A stretch of 21,653 nucleotides of DNA from Pelargonium nanum (Eukaryota > Streptophyta > Magnoliopsida > Geraniales > Geraniaceae): positions 1 to 21,653 of the forward strand of contig JAYMTF010001724.1 in NCBI GenBank assembly GCA_036897485.1, written 5' to 3'. This document shows, one piece after another, positions 19,601 through 21,653 of this stretch; position 1 is the first letter of the stretch, and the number at the start of each line of letters is the position of its first letter. The notes beneath the pieces are model-generated. The model did no database searches. It was not told the DNA's origin and worked only from the letters and a program-made list of their open reading frames with translations. The position numbers and the translations under genes were made by a program.

Positions 19601-21392
19601 CTATCCTTGGTTGATCTCTTAATTGGTATATTGAGTTGCCCATTTCAAAACCCTGGAAATTAACTGCTAAGTTACAAGATATAGAAGGTAAAATATGTAA
19701 CTTTGAAACAAGCATCTGAAGACTAGTATAAAGTGGCTATGGCGTAGTTTATATGGTGATAGTATTATGGTTTTAAGGCTATAAACTATATTGCATATAG
19801 ATCAGTGGCACAGTTCACAAGAACCCTGCTAAGAAGTTCAGAACGTAAAAGATAGCAAGAGGTATCCAGAATGTTTTTGCAAAGCATTACTAGCGCATCA
19901 AATGGGTGATAGAAGCTGCTCAAATTCATAGCAATAGTTTAGACCTCTACAAGCACAAACTAATTGTATTCAGTTTCAGGCTACTCTTTTTCCTTTTAAA
20001 GAATCATCACAGTTGTGACTAGTTGACAACATTGTCACTATTCTGGAGAAGAAAAAAGGGGGTGGAACTGAAGAACTACAGAAGAGTTTCAGGAGGGTGT
20101 GTTGAAATTATCACTTGAATACTTTAAAGAAGTATCACGTAAATCAATTGATGCTATCTTCATCAATAGTTTCCAAGGCACACAGAGTCAGCAACCATGA
20201 AAATCAATCCAAGCAAGAAGTAGAGTGTCTATGTGTGCGCACAGATAACACCCAGAACAATATAACAATAACAAAATTTGAAGCCAAGCAATTACACCTA
20301 TTTTGAAGTGTAGAACATTCAAAACATCATTATAGTCCAGACTGTAATAGATAGGGATAAACAGTACCTTAAGTTTCCACATTTCCTTTTCCAATGCCCG
20401 TTTAAGTTCCTCGGTTTCCTAAGAATTTCAGCATGTATGTCAAGCAGTGTAATAGATAATAGACTGCAGGAATATATTATAGTCTTCAAATTGAAACAAA
20501 AATTTTACATCCTCAAAAGAACTACCTCATGAGGCCAACCTTCAACAACAAAGACATCCAAAGAAAACCCATCAACTGTTGAAAAGGCATGAGCTTCTTG
20601 AATGTTCAATCCAATCTCAGCAAGTAAGGATGTCAGCTGGAAAACCAATAATAAATATCATTTATCTAATAAGTGCAAAGATAGGGTAACAAATTCGGGA
20701 TGTGAGTTCAACAAAAACAATAATAACAGACTAAAGCAACACCCAGCACTGTACTGCCAAGTGCCAACCATGCTTATGAAGACTAATAAGCTAGGGAAAA
20801 ATGATCAGATGATAAATACAACATAAGATGCTCTGATCAGTCAAAAAATAATATTCTATCTATGATATTCTAACTTCCAATCTCCACTAAGTCATGTTTT
20901 TGCTGAAAATAATTATAATAAAACATTTATACACTGAAGCATCTGAGTATTATGACTTCTTTGACATGTTGGTAGCTTTGAAGAAGATAATGGGTTTAAA
21001 TTTTAAAACAGTAAAAACATCGTTTGATGATACAGTAAGATTTATGTAGTAAGCTATAAATAGCCATGAGCAAGGTGAAGCATGTAAATGCAAATATAGA
21101 AGCATTTGCAGTAGCATTTTCACTTTTACACCACTCAGCAGCTATTGACTAGGTTGTCATAGCTCTTAGGAAAGAAACATTGGAAACCAAACACCTTTTG
21201 GCATATTCTCTAACAAAAACAAAATAATACTATCAATTAACATTAACAATAATGTCAAAAAACTGCCTTTCATCCAGCAATAATTTCAGAATGACAATGG
21301 TGAGTATCATTGACTTATGTAAGAAAATGTCACCCACCTGACTAAGAAGTTTTGGCTTGTCAATTGTTGAAAAGGTGATCTCATGCATGGGT
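13645..21392 (-). CDS. STY8: ACT-domain Raf-like kinase, STY8/STY17/STY46 group (5' part outside the window)
   Basis: Twelve minus-strand exons join in phase: 21392-21338, 20636-20526, 20418-20368, 18767-18592, 18518-18411, 17166-17093, 16945-16770, 15596-15501, 15043-14963, 14067-14014, 13926-13792 and 13722-13645. They give 397 residues and a stop; the family is about 550-575 aa, so some 150-180 N-terminal residues lie beyond the right edge. The first three exons carry the ACT-like domain ([37 protein letters not shown]). The kinase domain follows: GSGSYG glycine loop, VAIKIL lysine, [12 protein letters not shown] catalytic loop, [17 protein letters not shown], and [10 protein letters not shown] near the end. 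All catalytic residues are present. STY8-group kinases are cytosolic and phosphorylate chloroplast transit peptides. [19 protein letters not shown] and [12 protein letters not shown] favour STY8/17 over STY46, as does the OEP23-type neighbour. Assignment within the group is moderate. Confidence 0.92.
14068..14962 (-). other. Intron of the STY8-type gene
   Basis: This is an AT-rich intron of about 895 bases, between the exons encoding WELLTGE and [11 protein letters not shown] see no embedded gene or repeat. Confidence 0.8.
15044..15500 (-). other. Intron of the STY8-type gene
   Basis: This is a 457-base intron between the exons ending in MAPE and starting VIEHKPY. Nothing recognisable lies inside it. 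Confidence 0.8.
15597..16769 (-). other. Intron of the STY8-type gene, with simple repeats
   Basis: This is about 1.17 kb between the catalytic-loop exon and the DFG exon. It contains an A run at about 16123-16140 and a TA microsatellite at about 16236-16260, both likely to vary in length. No exon or mobile element is recognised. Confidence 0.8.
17167..18410 (-). other. Intron of the STY8-type gene
   Basis: This is about 1.24 kb, AT-rich, splitting the Arg codon between EVYIM and KVRHKN. The open frame at 17518-17727 (minus) has no family content. I see no repeat or RNA gene. Confidence 0.75.
18768..20367 (-). other. Large intron of the STY8-type gene
   Basis: This is 1.6 kb between the exon ending EMWKLK and the linker exon starting DHSHAMQQ. 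It hosts the hAT-like element at 19207-19445. The remainder is AT-rich with no recognised features. Confidence 0.75.
19207..19445 (+). mobile_element. Non-autonomous hAT-like element in a kinase intron
   Basis: The left end TAGGGGTGGCAACTCG and the right end ATTGAGCCCTA form short imperfect inverted repeats (TAGGGGTGGCAA against TAGGGCTCAATT). The interior is rich in CGTGTT, ACACGAC and AACCC words, typical of the abundant plant hAT MITEs that start GGGGTGGCAA. Flanks share only CTTGT, so a target-site duplication is not demonstrated. It is about 239 bp with no coding capacity, and sits between exons with no effect on reading frame. Confidence 0.6.
20637..21337 (-). other. Intron inside the ACT-domain coding region of the STY8-type gene
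   Basis: This is a 701-base AT-rich intron between KPKLLSQ and LTSLLAEIG. No embedded features are recognised. Confidence 0.8.
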
Positions 21393-21653
21393 CTGCAATA
21401 TTACCACATTATAAAATTGTATTGAAAATGTGAGATCATTCAATATCTAACAGATTAACTGCAAAATGCATACCATTTAACTCCTTGATGTTAGTATAAA
21501 GGCAACATGCAAATAAGCGGTGTATATATATATATATGAGGTTAAGGATCCTAAGCCAAGAATTATTTAGCTTAGGCTAAGCCATGAATTATTTGGCTTA
21601 GGCTAAGCCATGAATGAGGTGATGACACCTCATTAAAAATATTGGATCCGGGC
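21393..21653 (-). other. Leftmost visible part of an upstream intron of the STY8-type gene
   Basis: The exon starting at 21392 begins with the third base of a split codon, so an earlier exon must exist beyond the window. No donor with matching phase and family sequence is seen in these 261 bases. They contain a short TA run (about 21523-21536) and the palindromic repeats at 21542-21634. Confidence 0.7.
21556..21634 (+). repeat. Palindrome-containing tandem repeat and perfect hairpin
   Basis: Two 26-bp units (21556-21581 and 21582-21607) and the start of a third (21608-21615) read CCATGAATTATTTGGC or a close variant, then TTAGGCTAAG. Each carries its own inverted repeat: GCTTAG-G-CTAAGC at 21570-21582 and GGCTTAG-G-CTAAGCC at 21595-21609. 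The third unit breaks into AATGAGGTG-ATGA-CACCTCATT (21613-21634), a perfect 9-bp stem. It could be the end of an unclassified DNA transposon. Confidence 0.75.

Overview
This window looks like nuclear DNA from a flowering plant, most likely a eudicot. It has AT-rich intergenic DNA and introns, GT-AG splice sites, plant-specific protein families and remnants of plant transposons. I cannot name the species. Five genes can be assembled exon by exon with consistent splice phase.

Left part, plus strand. A three-exon amino-acid transporter of the lysine/histidine transporter family, LHT8/AATL1 type (792-3146, 515 aa), is followed by a five-exon GDSL esterase/lipase (4707-6789, 359 aa). Intron 1 of the GDSL gene is filled largely with repeats, including one end of a fossil LTR retrotransposon. 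The spacer between these two genes holds a degenerate tandem repeat and hAT-like debris. The spacer after the GDSL gene (6790-8666) holds the most unusual signal in the window: a 25-nt piece of the 5' end of U6 snRNA, flanked by an approximately 17-bp direct repeat that looks like a target-site duplication.

Right part. A four-exon minus-strand gene (8780-10844) encodes a 205-aa DUF1990/UPF0548 protein, the family of the chloroplast outer-envelope channel OEP23. It has a 5'UTR intron and an upstream cluster of four GGCCCA (site II-type) motifs. A short two-exon calmodulin-binding IQD protein (12408-12923, 129 aa, IQD20-like) lies on the plus strand. The 3' part of a minus-strand ACT-domain Raf-like kinase of the STY8/STY17/STY46 group (13645-21392, at least 12 exons) runs off the right edge. 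Its N-terminal exons are outside the window.

Functional reading. The OEP23-type gene and the STY8-type kinase are, from memory, immediate neighbours in Arabidopsis (At2g17695 and At2g17700), so this pair looks like conserved microsynteny with an IQD gene between them. STY8-group kinases phosphorylate chloroplast transit peptides, and OEP23 sits in the chloroplast outer envelope, so the pair also share a compartment. The transporter and lipase genes show no evident functional link to this pair. The rest of the window is introns, promoters and decayed repeats. I see no CRISPR array, rRNA or intact tRNA gene, and no intact mobile element.
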